Source of the DNA: Humidesulfovibrio sp.
GTDB taxonomy: Bacteria; Desulfobacterota; Desulfovibrionia; Desulfovibrionales; Desulfovibrionaceae
Assembly (NCBI RefSeq): GCF_031082295.1
Contig: NZ_JAVHLD010000009.1
Location: 43,928-107,927 of the forward strand
Direction: 5' to 3'
DNA length: 64,000 bases
The position numbers and the translations under genes are program-made. Shown here one piece after another: positions 8,538 to 18,479 of the stretch (the first letter of the stretch is position 1; every line of letters starts with the position of its first letter). The notes beneath the pieces were generated by a model that was not told the origin of the DNA, searched no databases, and saw only the letters and a program-made list of their open reading frames with translations.

Positions 8538-9113
8538 ATGAACGCCCTGGACATCGTCATCATCGCCATCATCTGCCTGATAGGCTTCCGCGGCTACACC
8601 CGCGGCCTCATCAAGGAGGCCGTGTCGCTGGTGTCGGTGTTTGTGGGGTTGTTCATGGCCGCGCATCTTCACACCATCTTCGTGCCGCACCTCAAGGTCT
8701 ACTTCGCCAATCCCGGCACCGTGCTGGCCCTGAGCTACCTCATCACCTTCCTCGGCACCCTGGTGGCCCTGTGGTTCCTGGTGAAGTTCCTCCAGGGCGT
8801 GCTCAAGCTGGCCATGCTCACGCTTGTGGACAAGGCGGCGGGCGCGGCCTTCGGCGTTGTGGAGGGCATGCTGCTGTCGATGGTGCTTCTTCTGCTGCTG
8901 AAGGCCATGCTGCCGGGAACGGCGGCGGTGAGGAACTCCGTCTTCGCCCAAAAGACCGAGCCAGCCCTGGTGCTGCTCGCGAACTTCACCCCCGCGCCCA
9001 TCCGCGAGACGCTGGAAGAGGGCGGCTTCACCCTGCCCAAGCCGGCCGAGCTGCCGCCGCCCAAGCCTTCGCGCCGCCCGCCGCCCGCGAAGAAGGGCCC
9101 CCAGACCATCTAG
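8538..9113 (+). CDS. CvpA family membrane protein
   Basis: This 191-residue inner-membrane protein has four predicted helices: residues 5-20, 28-46, 66-92 and 103-125. It starts with the family pattern ALDIVIIAIICLIGFRGYTRGLIKE. In enterics CvpA is linked to colicin V production and envelope homeostasis; its exact role here is unknown. The C-terminal 30 residues are Pro/Lys-rich and disordered. The gene is divergent from rfbC across a 187-nt gap that holds nothing else I recognise, and mazG follows 59 nt later. Confidence 0.8.
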   Translation: MNALDIVIIAIICLIGFRGYTRGLIKEAVSLVSVFVGLFMAAHLHTIFVPHLKVYFANPGTVLALSYLITFLGTLVALWFLVKFLQGVLKLAMLTLVDKAAGAAFGVVEGMLLSMVLLLLLKAMLPGTAAVRNSVFAQKTEPALVLLANFTPAPIRETLEEGGFTLPKPAELPPPKPSRRPPPAKKGPQTI

Positions 9114-9172
9114 TAGGCCCCCCCTGCGGGCCTTAAGCCCCCCCTCAATCCCAAATGACAGGAGACACGCCC

Positions 9173-9970
9173 GTGAACACGGACAGCCTTTCCCTCGTGA
9201 AAATGCAGGAGGTCATCGACGCCCTGCTCGGCCCGGACGGTTGCCCCTGGGACCGCAAGCAGACGCCGCTTACGCTCTGCGACTACATCATCGAGGAAGC
9301 CTTCGAGCTGGTCTCGGCCATCCGCTCGGGCGACATCGCCGAGACTGCCGAGGAACTGGGCGACGTGCTCTTCCTGCTGCTCTTCGTCACCACCCTGCAC
9401 GCCCGGGCCGGCCAGTTCGACCTGGACGAGGTGGTGACCACCAACGCGGCCAAGATGATCCGCCGCCACCCGCACGTCTTCGGCGACACCAAGGTGGCCG
9501 ACCAGGAAGAGCTGTTGCGCAACTGGGAACGCATCAAGCGCGGCGAGAAATCGGACAAGGCCGAGGACGGCAGGCAGCCCGGAGCCTTCGACTCGCTGCC
9601 CAAGGGCCTGCCGCCACTGCTGAAGGCCTACCGCATCCACTCCAAGGCCGCGCGCCTGGACTTCACCTGGGCCACGGACGAGGACGCCCGCGCCCAGTAC
9701 GACGCCGAGTGGCAGGAATACGAGGCGGCCTGCGAAAGCGGCAGCCAGGAGCGGATGGAGGAGGAATTCGGGGACGCGCTGTTCACGCTGATCGAGCTGG
9801 GACGCCGCAAGGGCATCAAGGCCAACGCGGCCCTGGACCGGGCCAACCTGAAGTTTCTGGCGCGCTACGAACGCATGGAGGCCCTGGCCAGGGAGCGCGG
9901 CATGGACCTTGTGGACATGCCCATGGCGGACAAGGACCGCCTCTGGGCCGAGGTGAAGGCCGGAGCCTAG
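9173..9970 (+). CDS. mazG: Nucleoside triphosphate pyrophosphohydrolase MazG
   Basis: This cytosolic enzyme hydrolyses NTPs and dNTPs to monophosphate and pyrophosphate, a house-cleaning activity also tied to ppGpp levels. Two MazG domains are visible. The first begins near CPWDRKQTPLTL and carries the metal-binding ExxE...ExxD pattern in IIEEAFELVSAI and ETAEELGDVLF; the second carries MEEEFGDALFTLIEL. I choose the GTG at 9173 because AGGAG precedes it by eight bases, whereas the ATG at 9155 has no site; this gives 265 residues, normal for the family. The stop overlaps the stop of the convergent comFB-like gene by four bases. Confidence 0.92.
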   Translation: MNTDSLSLVKMQEVIDALLGPDGCPWDRKQTPLTLCDYIIEEAFELVSAIRSGDIAETAEELGDVLFLLLFVTTLHARAGQFDLDEVVTTNAAKMIRRHPHVFGDTKVADQEELLRNWERIKRGEKSDKAEDGRQPGAFDSLPKGLPPLLKAYRIHSKAARLDFTWATDEDARAQYDAEWQEYEAACESGSQERMEEEFGDALFTLIELGRRKGIKANAALDRANLKFLARYERMEALARERGMDLVDMPMADKDRLWAEVKAGA

Positions 9971-10263
9971 CCCGCCTCGCGATCCGTGGGGGAAAGCTCC
10001 ACGTGGTTCACCGCGTTGCGTAGCTCGCGGATGATCTCCTCGTCGCTCACAGACTCATGAATGATGATGGTGCCCTGCTGCCGATAGCGCGGGGGCAGGT
10101 TGTTCAGCGTCAGGGCGTAGATGTCCTGAATATCAAGATAGCTGGGGTGGTAGTCGAGATGCTCGGCCAGCACCTGCGGCAAGAGCTTGATGACACGAAG
10201 CTCGTTGCGGTTGCGGATGTTGTCCAACGGAACGCCCGCCACTTCATACTTCTTCTGCGCCAT
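9967..10263 (-). CDS. ComFB-like late-competence-development family protein
   Basis: This small 98-residue cytosolic protein has the ComFB family pattern, with a stretch YLDIQDIYALTLNNLPPRY in the middle. Homologues occur in many Gram-negative bacteria; some ComFB proteins have been reported to bind cyclic dinucleotides, which I have not tested here. The gene is convergent with mazG (four-base overlap) and lies 104 nt downstream of rlpA on the same strand. Confidence 0.75.
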   Translation of the reverse strand: MAQKKYEVAGVPLDNIRNRNELRVIKLLPQVLAEHLDYHPSYLDIQDIYALTLNNLPPRYRQQGTIIIHESVSDEEIIRELRNAVNHVELSPTDREAG

Positions 10264-10297
10264 GCCGAGCCCTCCGTGGGGTTTCGTTGCGCCAAGG

Positions 10298-10323
10298 CCC
10301 GACCCGCGAGATGCGGGCCGGGC
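10298..10323 (-). terminator. GC-rich hairpin between rlpA and the ComFB-like gene
   Basis: An 11-bp inverted repeat with one mismatch surrounds a 4-5 nt loop. It has no clear T-run on either side, so it may be an attenuator or a weak terminator after rlpA rather than a standard terminator. Confidence 0.35.
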
Positions 10324-10367
10324 GGTGTTGCCTTGAATCTAGCTCATGCGCCGGGAGCGCGCAAGCC

Positions 10368-11366
10368 CTAGGCGCCGGAACTGATGAAGCTTGCGGGGAA
10401 TTCCATCTTCAGATTGCGCAGGGCCTCTTCGGCCTTCTCGCGTTCCGTGAAGGAGGCCTGCACGGCCATGAGCTCGCGCCCATCACGCACGACACGGGTG
10501 ATCTTGGCGCTGCCGTAGCCGGACTGCACGAGGCGCTTCTGTACGCGGCGGGCGTTGTCGTCCTGCGAGAAGGCGCCGACCTGCACGGCGTACTTGCCGC
10601 CGTCGGCCTTCAGCTCGGCCTGGCTGGCGGGGTTTGACTTGGGCTGCACGCGGGCGGTGTTCTCGGCCACCTGGACCTGGCGCTCGGGCTTGGCCTGGGG
10701 CCTGGCGGGCTCCTCAACGATATTTCTTTCGACGATCCGCGGCTTGGAGCTGCGTGCGGGCGCGGACGCGGGCGCCTCGGCGGAGGCCAGCATGGCCTTG
10801 TTTCTGGCGTGGGCGGCGACGATGACCGGGTTGTCGGCGATGCCGTCCACGCGCACCTTGGCCACGCCGTTGTCGGCCATGCCGAGCATGCGCGCCGAAG
10901 CATAGGACAGGTCGATGATGCGTCCGTCCACGAAGGGACCACGATCGTTGACCGTCATATCCAGCTCGCGCCCGTTCTCGAGGTTGGTCACGCGGACCTT
11001 GGTGCCCAGGGGCAGGGTCTTGTGCGCGGCGGACACGCTGAACATGTCGTAGATCTCGCCGGTGGCCGTCTTCTTTCCGTGGAAGTCCCGGCCGTACCAG
11101 GAGGCGATGCCGACCTCGCTGTAGCCAAGGCCGGACTGGATGGGCCAGTAGGTGATGCCCTTGATGGAATAGGGCTGGATCTTGGGATCGACCGCGCCGG
11201 GGATTTTTGGGTAGCTCACGTTGCTGCGCCCCGCATCGGCCACCTGGGTCGACCGGGTGTTCTTCGGCGGCTCGGAGTAGATCCGCTCAAGCGAACCGGT
11301 GGGCAGATAGGCGCACCCGGTCAGGGCGAGCAGGGACAACATGGCGAAGATTCTGGGCAGCTTCAT
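10368..11366 (-). CDS. rlpA: Septal-ring lytic transglycosylase RlpA-like lipoprotein with SPOR domain
   Basis: This outer-membrane lipoprotein cleaves denuded glycan strands of peptidoglycan at the septum. The ATG at 11364-11366 follows GGAGG at a six-base spacing and begins a lipoprotein signal with lipobox LTGC at residues 15-18; the longer frame lacks both. A double-psi beta-barrel domain follows, with GIASWYGRDFHGKKTATGE near residue 90 and the catalytic-type motif NDRGPFVDGRIIDLS near 140. The C-terminal 75 residues form a SPOR domain (YAVQVGAFSQDDNARR...), which targets denuded glycans. The linker is Pro/Ala-rich. A sigma28-like promoter lies upstream at 11476-11502. Confidence 0.92.
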   Translation of the reverse strand: MKLPRIFAMLSLLALTGCAYLPTGSLERIYSEPPKNTRSTQVADAGRSNVSYPKIPGAVDPKIQPYSIKGITYWPIQSGLGYSEVGIASWYGRDFHGKKTATGEIYDMFSVSAAHKTLPLGTKVRVTNLENGRELDMTVNDRGPFVDGRIIDLSYASARMLGMADNGVAKVRVDGIADNPVIVAAHARNKAMLASAEAPASAPARSSKPRIVERNIVEEPARPQAKPERQVQVAENTARVQPKSNPASQAELKADGGKYAVQVGAFSQDDNARRVQKRLVQSGYGSAKITRVVRDGRELMAVQASFTEREKAEEALRNLKMEFPASFISSGA

Positions 11367-11475
11367 GAACGGCCTCCGTGCGGACGTAGTATACGTCTCC
11401 CCTCCCAGGGTCCCCGCCAGGGTCCAGGTCTCCTCCCGGACTTGATGCGCGTCATGGCAGGTACGCACGTTTGCT

Positions 11476-11502
11476 CAATCGTCAGATCGAGCCAAAACTT
11501 TA
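11476..11502 (-). promoter_or_regulatory. Candidate sigma28 (FliA) promoter upstream of rlpA
   Basis: On the minus strand a perfect TAAAGTTT -35 element (11495-11502) is followed after 11 nt by GACGATTG (11476-11483), which shares G-CGAT with the GCCGATAA consensus. It lies about 110 nt before the rlpA ATG. Confidence 0.4.
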
Positions 11503-11683
11503 GACGCTATTTTAGCGACTTTGGCTACAAAAATCTTATTCGCTTCGAGGCCATATTTTTCCTTGACATTCCAAGAGCGAGCGCTCAAAGCTAGCCCTCA
11601 ATTGTCGTGAAGACCGGAAGCTTGTTGCCCCGGACAGAACACGACGCGAACGTCTTATCATCATTTCAGGAGCTTAGATTTTT

Positions 11684-11953
11684 ATGCCTAAGTCTATCTA
11701 TGTCGGCAACATCCCCTTCAGCGCCTCTGAGGAAGACCTCCGCTCCATGTTCGGCCAGTACGGCGAGGTTATCTCCGTGAAGTTCATCAACGACCGCGAG
11801 ACCGGTCGCTTCCGCGGCTTCGGCTTCGTGGAGATGGACGACGCTTCCGCCAAGCAGGCCATCGACGCGCTCAATGGCAAGGAGATCTCCGGCCGCGCCC
11901 TTCGGGTCAACGAGGCCCAGGAGCGTCAGCCCCGCCCCCGTCGCGACTACTAG
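11684..11953 (+). CDS. RRM-type RNA-binding protein
   Basis: This 89-residue cytosolic single-RRM protein has RNP2 as SIYVGNIPF (residues 4-12) and RNP1 as RGFGFVEM (residues 46-53), the aromatic residues that stack on RNA, and a short Arg/Pro-rich tail. Such proteins are common in cyanobacteria and deltaproteobacteria and are often cold-induced; the function here is unknown. CAGGAG lies upstream of the ATG. The preceding 200 nt is unusually AT-rich with a TTGACA at 11563 but no convincing -10, suggesting a structured leader. A strong terminator follows. Confidence 0.9.
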   Translation: MPKSIYVGNIPFSASEEDLRSMFGQYGEVISVKFINDRETGRFRGFGFVEMDDASAKQAIDALNGKEISGRALRVNEAQERQPRPRRDY

Positions 11954-11995
11954 TCGTCACGGCACGCCGGCAATAGAAATACCCGGCTACCAGCG

Positions 11996-12026
11996 CCCCG
12001 TCCCGCCCCTGCGGGACGGGGTTTTT
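11996..12026 (+). terminator. Rho-independent terminator after the RRM gene
   Basis: A perfect 11-bp stem (11996-12006 with 12011-12021) has a 4-nt loop and five T residues. Confidence 0.9.
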
Positions 12027-12169
12027 CCTTTCATACGGAGCCCATGCAAGAGCCGTTTGAGCAGACGTCACAGCCTGCCGCGACACTGTTGCTCCAAAAC
12101 AATTGTCCAGTTACATTGTCCCAAAGGTAATTCTCACCCCGTAACGCCCGCCCAAAGGAATCCTCTCCC

Positions 12170-14017
<1,848 letters not shown>

Positions 14018-14038
14018 CGTCAAACCGGAAGGACAGCC

Positions 14039-14989
14039 ATGAACCCGCTGCACCTGCTGCTGAAGCCCTCGGCCAAACGCTTCTTCGAAGAGGCGGACAA
14101 GATCCCGGGCTTCACCAACGGCAACAAGCTGCACGGGTACATCTACCTGCGCTGGCCCTACTTCTACATCGGCATGGCCACGGGTGAGCATCCGCTTGCC
14201 CGTGGCCTTGCCCGTTTCTCACGCCTGCTGGACAGGGCCTTCCCCTCCCGCGTGGAGAAGCGCCGCAAGGCCCGCCGCGCGCAGAAGGCCAGCGGGGGCC
14301 TCCGCTTCGCGGACACCTACCACGGCAAGGTGCTGCCCACCGAGGAGGCCACCAAGCTCGTCAAGATCGGACGCGAGGTGAAGCTCACCGCGCCCGAATC
14401 CGTGGTGCCCTACCAGCTCGCCCGCGACATCGTGCTCAAGAACCCGGACCATATCGTGGTCTTCGACTGCCCCTGCCGCGCCTCCCGCAAGACCCCCTGC
14501 TCGCCCATGGACGTCTGCCTCGTCATGGGCGAACCCTTCGCCAGCCTGGTGCTGGAGCACAACGGCAAGCGCGCACGGCGCATCAGCGTGGACGAGGCGG
14601 CGGACATCCTCAAGGCCGAGCACGCGCGCGGCCACGTGCACCACGCATTCTTCAAGGACGTGGCGCTGGGCCGCTTCTACGCCATCTGCAACTGCTGCGG
14701 CTGCTGCTGCGGGGCCATGCAGGCCCAGCGAAACGGCGTGGAGATGCTCGCCAGTTCCGGCTATGTCGCCCAGGTGGACGCCGAGGCTTGCGTGGGTTGC
14801 GGCAACTGCGTGAAGTATTGCCAGTTCGGCGCGCTCAAGGCCCGCGACCGCTCCCTCCAGATCAAAAGCGCGCGCTGCATGGGCTGCGGGGCCTGCGTGA
14901 GCAAATGCCCCAAACAGGCCCTCACGCTCAAGGCCGACCCCTCGCGCGGGATGCCGCTGCTGGTCGAAGAATTGAGCAAACATGCCTGA
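14039..14989 (+). CDS. 4Fe-4S ferredoxin-type protein with extra Cys-rich centre
   Basis: This 316-residue, apparently cytosolic redox protein has no signal peptide. The C-terminal part carries two classical [4Fe-4S] motifs, CVGCGNCVKYC and CMGCGACVSKC. Upstream are two further Cys groups, one around CPCRASRKTPCSPMDVC and one the very dense CNCCGCCCG, which suggest another metal centre. The gene lies 21 nt after typA in the same direction, behind GGAAGGA, and is probably co-transcribed with it. I know similar proteins in deltaproteobacteria only as uncharacterised 4Fe-4S proteins, so I do not name a reaction. Confidence 0.8.
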   Translation: MNPLHLLLKPSAKRFFEEADKIPGFTNGNKLHGYIYLRWPYFYIGMATGEHPLARGLARFSRLLDRAFPSRVEKRRKARRAQKASGGLRFADTYHGKVLPTEEATKLVKIGREVKLTAPESVVPYQLARDIVLKNPDHIVVFDCPCRASRKTPCSPMDVCLVMGEPFASLVLEHNGKRARRISVDEAADILKAEHARGHVHHAFFKDVALGRFYAICNCCGCCCGAMQAQRNGVEMLASSGYVAQVDAEACVGCGNCVKYCQFGALKARDRSLQIKSARCMGCGACVSKCPKQALTLKADPSRGMPLLVEELSKHA

Positions 14990-15113
14990 ACCGGCGGCCC
15001 TGACCGGCCGCCCCGCAGGGCTGAAGCTCGTGGCCCTGCTGGAGCTGCTGAAAAGGGAGCCGGGGCGCAACGCCCGGAACCTGCAAGACCGAGCGCCGCA
15101 CCCCGGCTATTGA
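14982..15113 (+). CDS. Possible 43-residue ORF overlapping the Fe-S gene
   Basis: An ATG at 14982 lies inside the last codons of the Fe-S gene, as in translational coupling, and opens a 43-codon frame rich in Leu and Arg with one amphipathic helix. There is no clear Shine-Dalgarno sequence and I recognise no family, so it may be a chance frame. Confidence 0.25.
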   Translation: MPEPAALTGRPAGLKLVALLELLKREPGRNARNLQDRAPHPGY

Positions 15114-15137
15114 GGGGCGGATTAGGAGGCGTCGCGG

Positions 15138-15404
15138 CTAGTCGATGTAGTCGCCGCCAGGCACATTGGCCTTGGCGCTCAGGGGGTGCACGTCCTTGAG
15201 CTGGGCCTGCATGTACTCCACGCGAGCATGAAGTTCCTGCATGCGCTCGGTCTCGATGGCCTGGGCCTGCTCGCTGGTGAGGCCGCCGCGAACATCGGCG
15301 GCTGCGCTCTCCTGAAGCTGGCTGTCCTTCTTGCTACAGGCGGCGCCCACGATCAGCATGGCGACAAAAGCGACCCTGACGATGATCTGCATGGCGGTGT
15401 TCAT
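15138..15404 (-). CDS. Small predicted lipoprotein
   Basis: This 88-residue protein starts at the ATG at 15402-15404 behind AGGA-rich sequence. It has a signal segment of about 20 residues ending in VGAAC, an acceptable though not classical lipobox, and a mature part rich in charged residues and predicted to be helical (TSEQAQAIETERMQELHARVEYMQAQL is a likely coiled coil, given here as position 45-71). I do not recognise a family. It is divergent from the LysR gene. Confidence 0.65.
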   Translation of the reverse strand: MNTAMQIIVRVAFVAMLIVGAACSKKDSQLQESAAADVRGGLTSEQAQAIETERMQELHARVEYMQAQLKDVHPLSAKANVPGGDYID

Positions 15405-15616
15405 GTTCCTGCTTCCTTTCGCGCCGGTGGCGCGGCGGTTTTGACTTCCGATGCGGACCCGCGAAAACTGCGGGAGCGCGCTCTCCATGGCTGCACACTG
15501 ATCTCGCCCGGTTTGGTTGTAAATGCGGAAGATTTTGAGTATGCCTTCGGCTGAGGCGAAGGCTCAAGCCTGACGCCGCGGCCCGCAAATGCACGCCCCT
15601 GCTGGAGGAACACCAG

Positions 15617-16519
15617 ATGTCCTTTGACCTCACGGACTTGCGCTTGTTCCTGCACGTGGTGGAAAGCGGCAGCATCACCAGCGGGGCGGAGCGCTCCTAT
15701 CTGGCCCTGGCCTCGGCCAGCGCGCGCATCAGGAACATGGAAGACGCGTTGGGAGTTCCGCTGCTCACGCGCGGACGGCGCGGCGTGGCCCCCACCGAGG
15801 CCGGGCAGGCCCTCATCCGCCACGCACAGAGCATCATGCAGGAATGGGAGCGCATGGTGGGCGACGTAAGCGAGTACGGCCAGGGGCTCAAGGGCCACAT
15901 CCGGCTGCTCTGCAACACCGCCACCATCACCGAGTACCTGCCCGAAGTGCTCAGCACCTACCTCAACGCGCACCCCAACGTGGGCATCGACGTGCAGGAG
16001 CGCGTCAGCGCCGAGATCGTGCAGAGCCTGCTGGACGACAAGGCCGATGTGGGCGTGGTGGCCAGGAATTCCGATGTGGGCGACCTTGCCACCTTCCCCT
16101 TCCGCACGCTCCAGCTTGTGCTGGTGGTCTCGCCCAAACATCCGCTGGCGGCCCGGCGCGCCGTGTCCTTCGTCGACACCCTCGACTACGAGTTCGTGGG
16201 CCTGGGCGAGGGCAGCTCCATCCAGAAGTACCTTGAAGCCCACGCCAGCCGCGCGGGCAAGCGCATCAACTACCGGGTGCGCCTGCGCGGGTTCATGGCC
16301 GCCTCGCGCCTGGTGGAGAACAACGTGGGCATCGCCGTCATTCCCGAAAGCGCCGCCCTGCGCTGCAAGAAGACCATGAACCTGCGCGTGGTGCGCCTCG
16401 CGGACGACTGGGCCACGCGCCAGCTCATGCTCTGCGTGCGGGACTTTGACCGCCAGCCCCTGCACATCCGCGAGTTCATCGAGCACATCCGCGAGCCCGC
16501 AACGCCCCAGGAGCCCTGA
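15617..16519 (+). CDS. LysR-type transcriptional regulator
   Basis: This 300-residue DNA-binding regulator has an N-terminal winged helix-turn-helix (residues 1-60, with the pattern LRLFLHVVESGSITSGAE and LLTRGRRGVAPTEAG) and a periplasmic-binding-type effector domain from about residue 90. GGAGG precedes the ATG. Its target is not evident: LysR regulators often control a divergent gene, here the small lipoprotein, but the downstream riboswitch unit has its own leader. The effector is unknown. Confidence 0.9.
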   Translation: MSFDLTDLRLFLHVVESGSITSGAERSYLALASASARIRNMEDALGVPLLTRGRRGVAPTEAGQALIRHAQSIMQEWERMVGDVSEYGQGLKGHIRLLCNTATITEYLPEVLSTYLNAHPNVGIDVQERVSAEIVQSLLDDKADVGVVARNSDVGDLATFPFRTLQLVLVVSPKHPLAARRAVSFVDTLDYEFVGLGEGSSIQKYLEAHASRAGKRINYRVRLRGFMAASRLVENNVGIAVIPESAALRCKKTMNLRVVRLADDWATRQLMLCVRDFDRQPLHIREFIEHIREPATPQEP

Positions 16520-16579
16520 GCGCGAATCATGGCCCACTTGGGCAGCCTTGGCTTGACGCCAACAGCCCGGCTTGTGTAT

Positions 16580-16745
16580 ATTTTTCGGACTGAGGCAACA
16601 TCTCAGAACACGGTTGAAGTCCGTGACGGTCCCGCCGCTGTAACCGGGGACGCCGTGCGCAAGGCGAGAGCCGCCACTTTCAGGTCAAAACCTGGGGGGA
16701 AGGTCGCGCACAGGCGGATGATCCGGAAGTCAGAAGATCTGTTGC
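16580..16745 (+). ncRNA. Cobalamin (B12) riboswitch
   Basis: The leader carries the conserved landmarks of the cobalamin aptamer in order: an opening helix near 16587, the central core GGTCCCGCCGCTGTAA near 16630, the GAGAGCCGCCACTT segment near 16665, and the B12-box-like GATCCGGAAGTCAGAAGATC at 16720-16739. It precedes cbpA. The expression platform is transcriptional: GGAATC (16761-16766) can pair with GATTCC (16778-16783), an alternative fold that would disrupt the downstream terminator. By analogy, ligand binding should favour termination, so the peptide pair would be made when B12 is scarce. Exact 5' boundary estimated. Confidence 0.88.
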
Positions 16746-16773
16746 TTCAATAATTTTCAAGGAATCTGATGGC

Positions 16774-16818
16774 AAAGGATTCCGGCCGCTCTGCATGGGG
16801 CGGCCGGAATCCTTTTTT
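16774..16818 (+). terminator. Riboswitch-controlled intrinsic terminator
   Basis: A perfect 16-bp stem (16774-16789 with 16800-16815) has a 10-nt loop and a T-run at 16813-16818. It sits between the B12 aptamer and the cbpA ribosome binding site, so transcription must read through it for cbpAB to be expressed. Confidence 0.92.
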
Positions 16819-16842
16819 ATTACCCTTAATTCGGAGGTCGAC

Positions 16843-16980
16843 ATGGAGACGAAGAAAGACGCCCAGAAGAAGACGAGCACGGCCAAGGACAAGGACATCA
16901 TCGCCTTCCGCAAGAAATGCTCCGCCGACGGCACGGGCCTTTCGCACTACATCCTCGTCAGCGAGAAGGCGAAGCCCTAG
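16843..16980 (+). CDS. cbpA: Modified-peptide precursor, CbpA type
   Basis: This 45-residue peptide is encoded right behind the B12-regulated terminator, with GGAGG seven bases before the ATG. It has a lysine-rich, charged N-terminal half (residues 1-25, a leader-like region), a single cysteine at residue 26 followed by SADGTGLSHYIL, and a Lys/Pro end. Only 2 nt separate it from a radical SAM/SPASM gene. I identify it from memory as the CbpA precursor that pairs with CbpB in Desulfovibrio-like genomes and shares the cobalamin riboswitch. The modification and final role are unknown. The most likely modified region is the part from Cys26 onward. Confidence 0.8.
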   Translation: METKKDAQKKTSTAKDKDIIAFRKKCSADGTGLSHYILVSEKAKP

Positions 16981-16982
16981 CC

Positions 16983-18392
16983 ATGACCGCAAAGAGTTCC
17001 GCAAGCGGGGCGGCCCTCGCGGGCCGCTTCGCCAACACCGGCGACGGCCCGCAGCTCATCCCCGTGGACATCGGCCACAAGACGCACATGGCGCTCATCG
17101 AGCCGGACACGGCCTTCTGGTCCCTGGTGCGCAAAAGCTCCCTGGCCAAAACGCTGCGCTCGCCCGAGTTCCTTGACCAGGTCCGCGCCAATTCGGGCGC
17201 CTTCGCCAAGGAGATGCACGACCTGCGCTTCGGCCTCACGCCCTCGGCGGTGTATTTCAACCCCACAGCGCGCTGCAACCTGAACTGCGGCTACTGCTAC
17301 ATCCCCACCGAGATGCGCCGCAACGGCGAGCACATGCCCACCGAGCGACTGCTCGACGCCCTGGGCAGGCTCAAGGACTGGTTCACCGCGCACCTGCCCG
17401 CGGGCCGCCTGCCGCAGATCGTCTTCCACGGGGCCGAGCCGCTGCTCAACCACGAGGCCGTGTTCGCAGGCATCGAGCGCTATGCCGGAGACTTCAGCTT
17501 CGGCGTGCAGACCAACGCCACCAACCTGGACGAGGCCGCCATCGAGTTCCTGACCAGCCACAAGGTCGGCATTGGGCTGTCGCTGGACGCCGCCACCGCG
17601 CGCATCGCCAACCGCACGCGCACCACCTGGGGCGGCAAGGGCGTGTACGATGTCGTGGTCCAGGCCATGGAGCGCTTGAAGGGCTACCCGCTCTACAACG
17701 TCATCTGCACCGTCACCAAGGAGAACATGCGCACCCTGCCCCAGCTGGTGGAATTCTTCCACGGGCACGAGGTTCCGGTGACCATGCTGAACATCCTGCG
17801 CTGCACCATGCCCGCCTCCAGGGAGCTCAAGCCGGACGAGGCCGAGGCCGCCAAGCACTACACCGCCGCCCTGGACCGCTCCTACGAGTTGTACCAGAAG
17901 ACCGGCCGCAAGCTTGTGGTGGCCAACTTCGCCAACATCCTGCTGTCCATCGTGGCGCCCACGGCCCGGCGCCTCATGTGCGACATCTCGCCTTGCGGCG
18001 GCGGACGCTGCTTCTTCGCCCTGGCCCCGGACGGGGGTCTCTTCCCGTGCAGCGAGTTCATCGGCCTGCCGGATTACAACGGCGGCAACCTCTTCAAGGA
18101 CAAACTTGACGACGTGCTGGTGTCCCCGGCCTTCAAGCGCGTGACGGGCCGCAAGGTGGAGGACATCGACTCCTGCCGGACCTGCGCCATTCGCCACTTC
18201 TGCGGCTCGCCCTGCCCGGCGGAAGCCCAGGAAATGAATGGCGGCATGGACAAGAAGGGGGCCTTCTGCGCCTTCTACGAGGAGCAGGTCCGCTACGCCT
18301 TCCGGCTCCTGGCCGACAAGAAGGCAGATGCCTTCCTCTTTGACGGCTGGGACAAGGACGTGGAGACCGTGTTCGACGTGAACCAGTCCTGA
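16983..18392 (+). CDS. cbpB: Peptide-modifying radical SAM/SPASM enzyme, CbpB type
   Basis: This 469-residue radical SAM enzyme is predicted to modify the adjacent CbpA peptide. The SAM-cluster motif CxxxCxxC is at C98, C102 and C105 (RCNLNCGYCY). The following barrel shows the HGAEPLL glycine-rich segment and FGVQTNATNL. The C-terminal third has a SPASM-like Cys set (CDISPCGGGRC, FPCSEF, CRTCAIRHFCGSPC, and a last Cys near FCAFYEEQ) expected to bind auxiliary [4Fe-4S] clusters. It is translated from the same B12-regulated transcript as cbpA, 2 nt downstream. The chemistry is not predictable from sequence; thioether or other carbon-linked crosslinks at Cys26 would fit the family. Confidence 0.88.
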   Translation: MTAKSSASGAALAGRFANTGDGPQLIPVDIGHKTHMALIEPDTAFWSLVRKSSLAKTLRSPEFLDQVRANSGAFAKEMHDLRFGLTPSAVYFNPTARCNLNCGYCYIPTEMRRNGEHMPTERLLDALGRLKDWFTAHLPAGRLPQIVFHGAEPLLNHEAVFAGIERYAGDFSFGVQTNATNLDEAAIEFLTSHKVGIGLSLDAATARIANRTRTTWGGKGVYDVVVQAMERLKGYPLYNVICTVTKENMRTLPQLVEFFHGHEVPVTMLNILRCTMPASRELKPDEAEAAKHYTAALDRSYELYQKTGRKLVVANFANILLSIVAPTARRLMCDISPCGGGRCFFALAPDGGLFPCSEFIGLPDYNGGNLFKDKLDDVLVSPAFKRVTGRKVEDIDSCRTCAIRHFCGSPCPAEAQEMNGGMDKKGAFCAFYEEQVRYAFRLLADKKADAFLFDGWDKDVETVFDVNQS

Positions 18393-18441
18393 GGCAACCC
18401 CGCGCCGCTTCCGGGCAACCGGCGCGCGCAAGCCTTCTTGT

Positions 18442-18476
18442 GTGCGGATGACAGGAGCGCTTCTTGTCATCCGCAC
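18442..18476 (+). terminator. 12-bp inverted repeat after cbpB
   Basis: Perfect arms at 18442-18453 and 18465-18476 surround an 11-nt loop, 50 nt after the cbpB stop. Only ATTT follows, so it is a weak terminator candidate; it may instead insulate the exporter promoter. Confidence 0.45.
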
Positions 18477-18479
18477 ATT

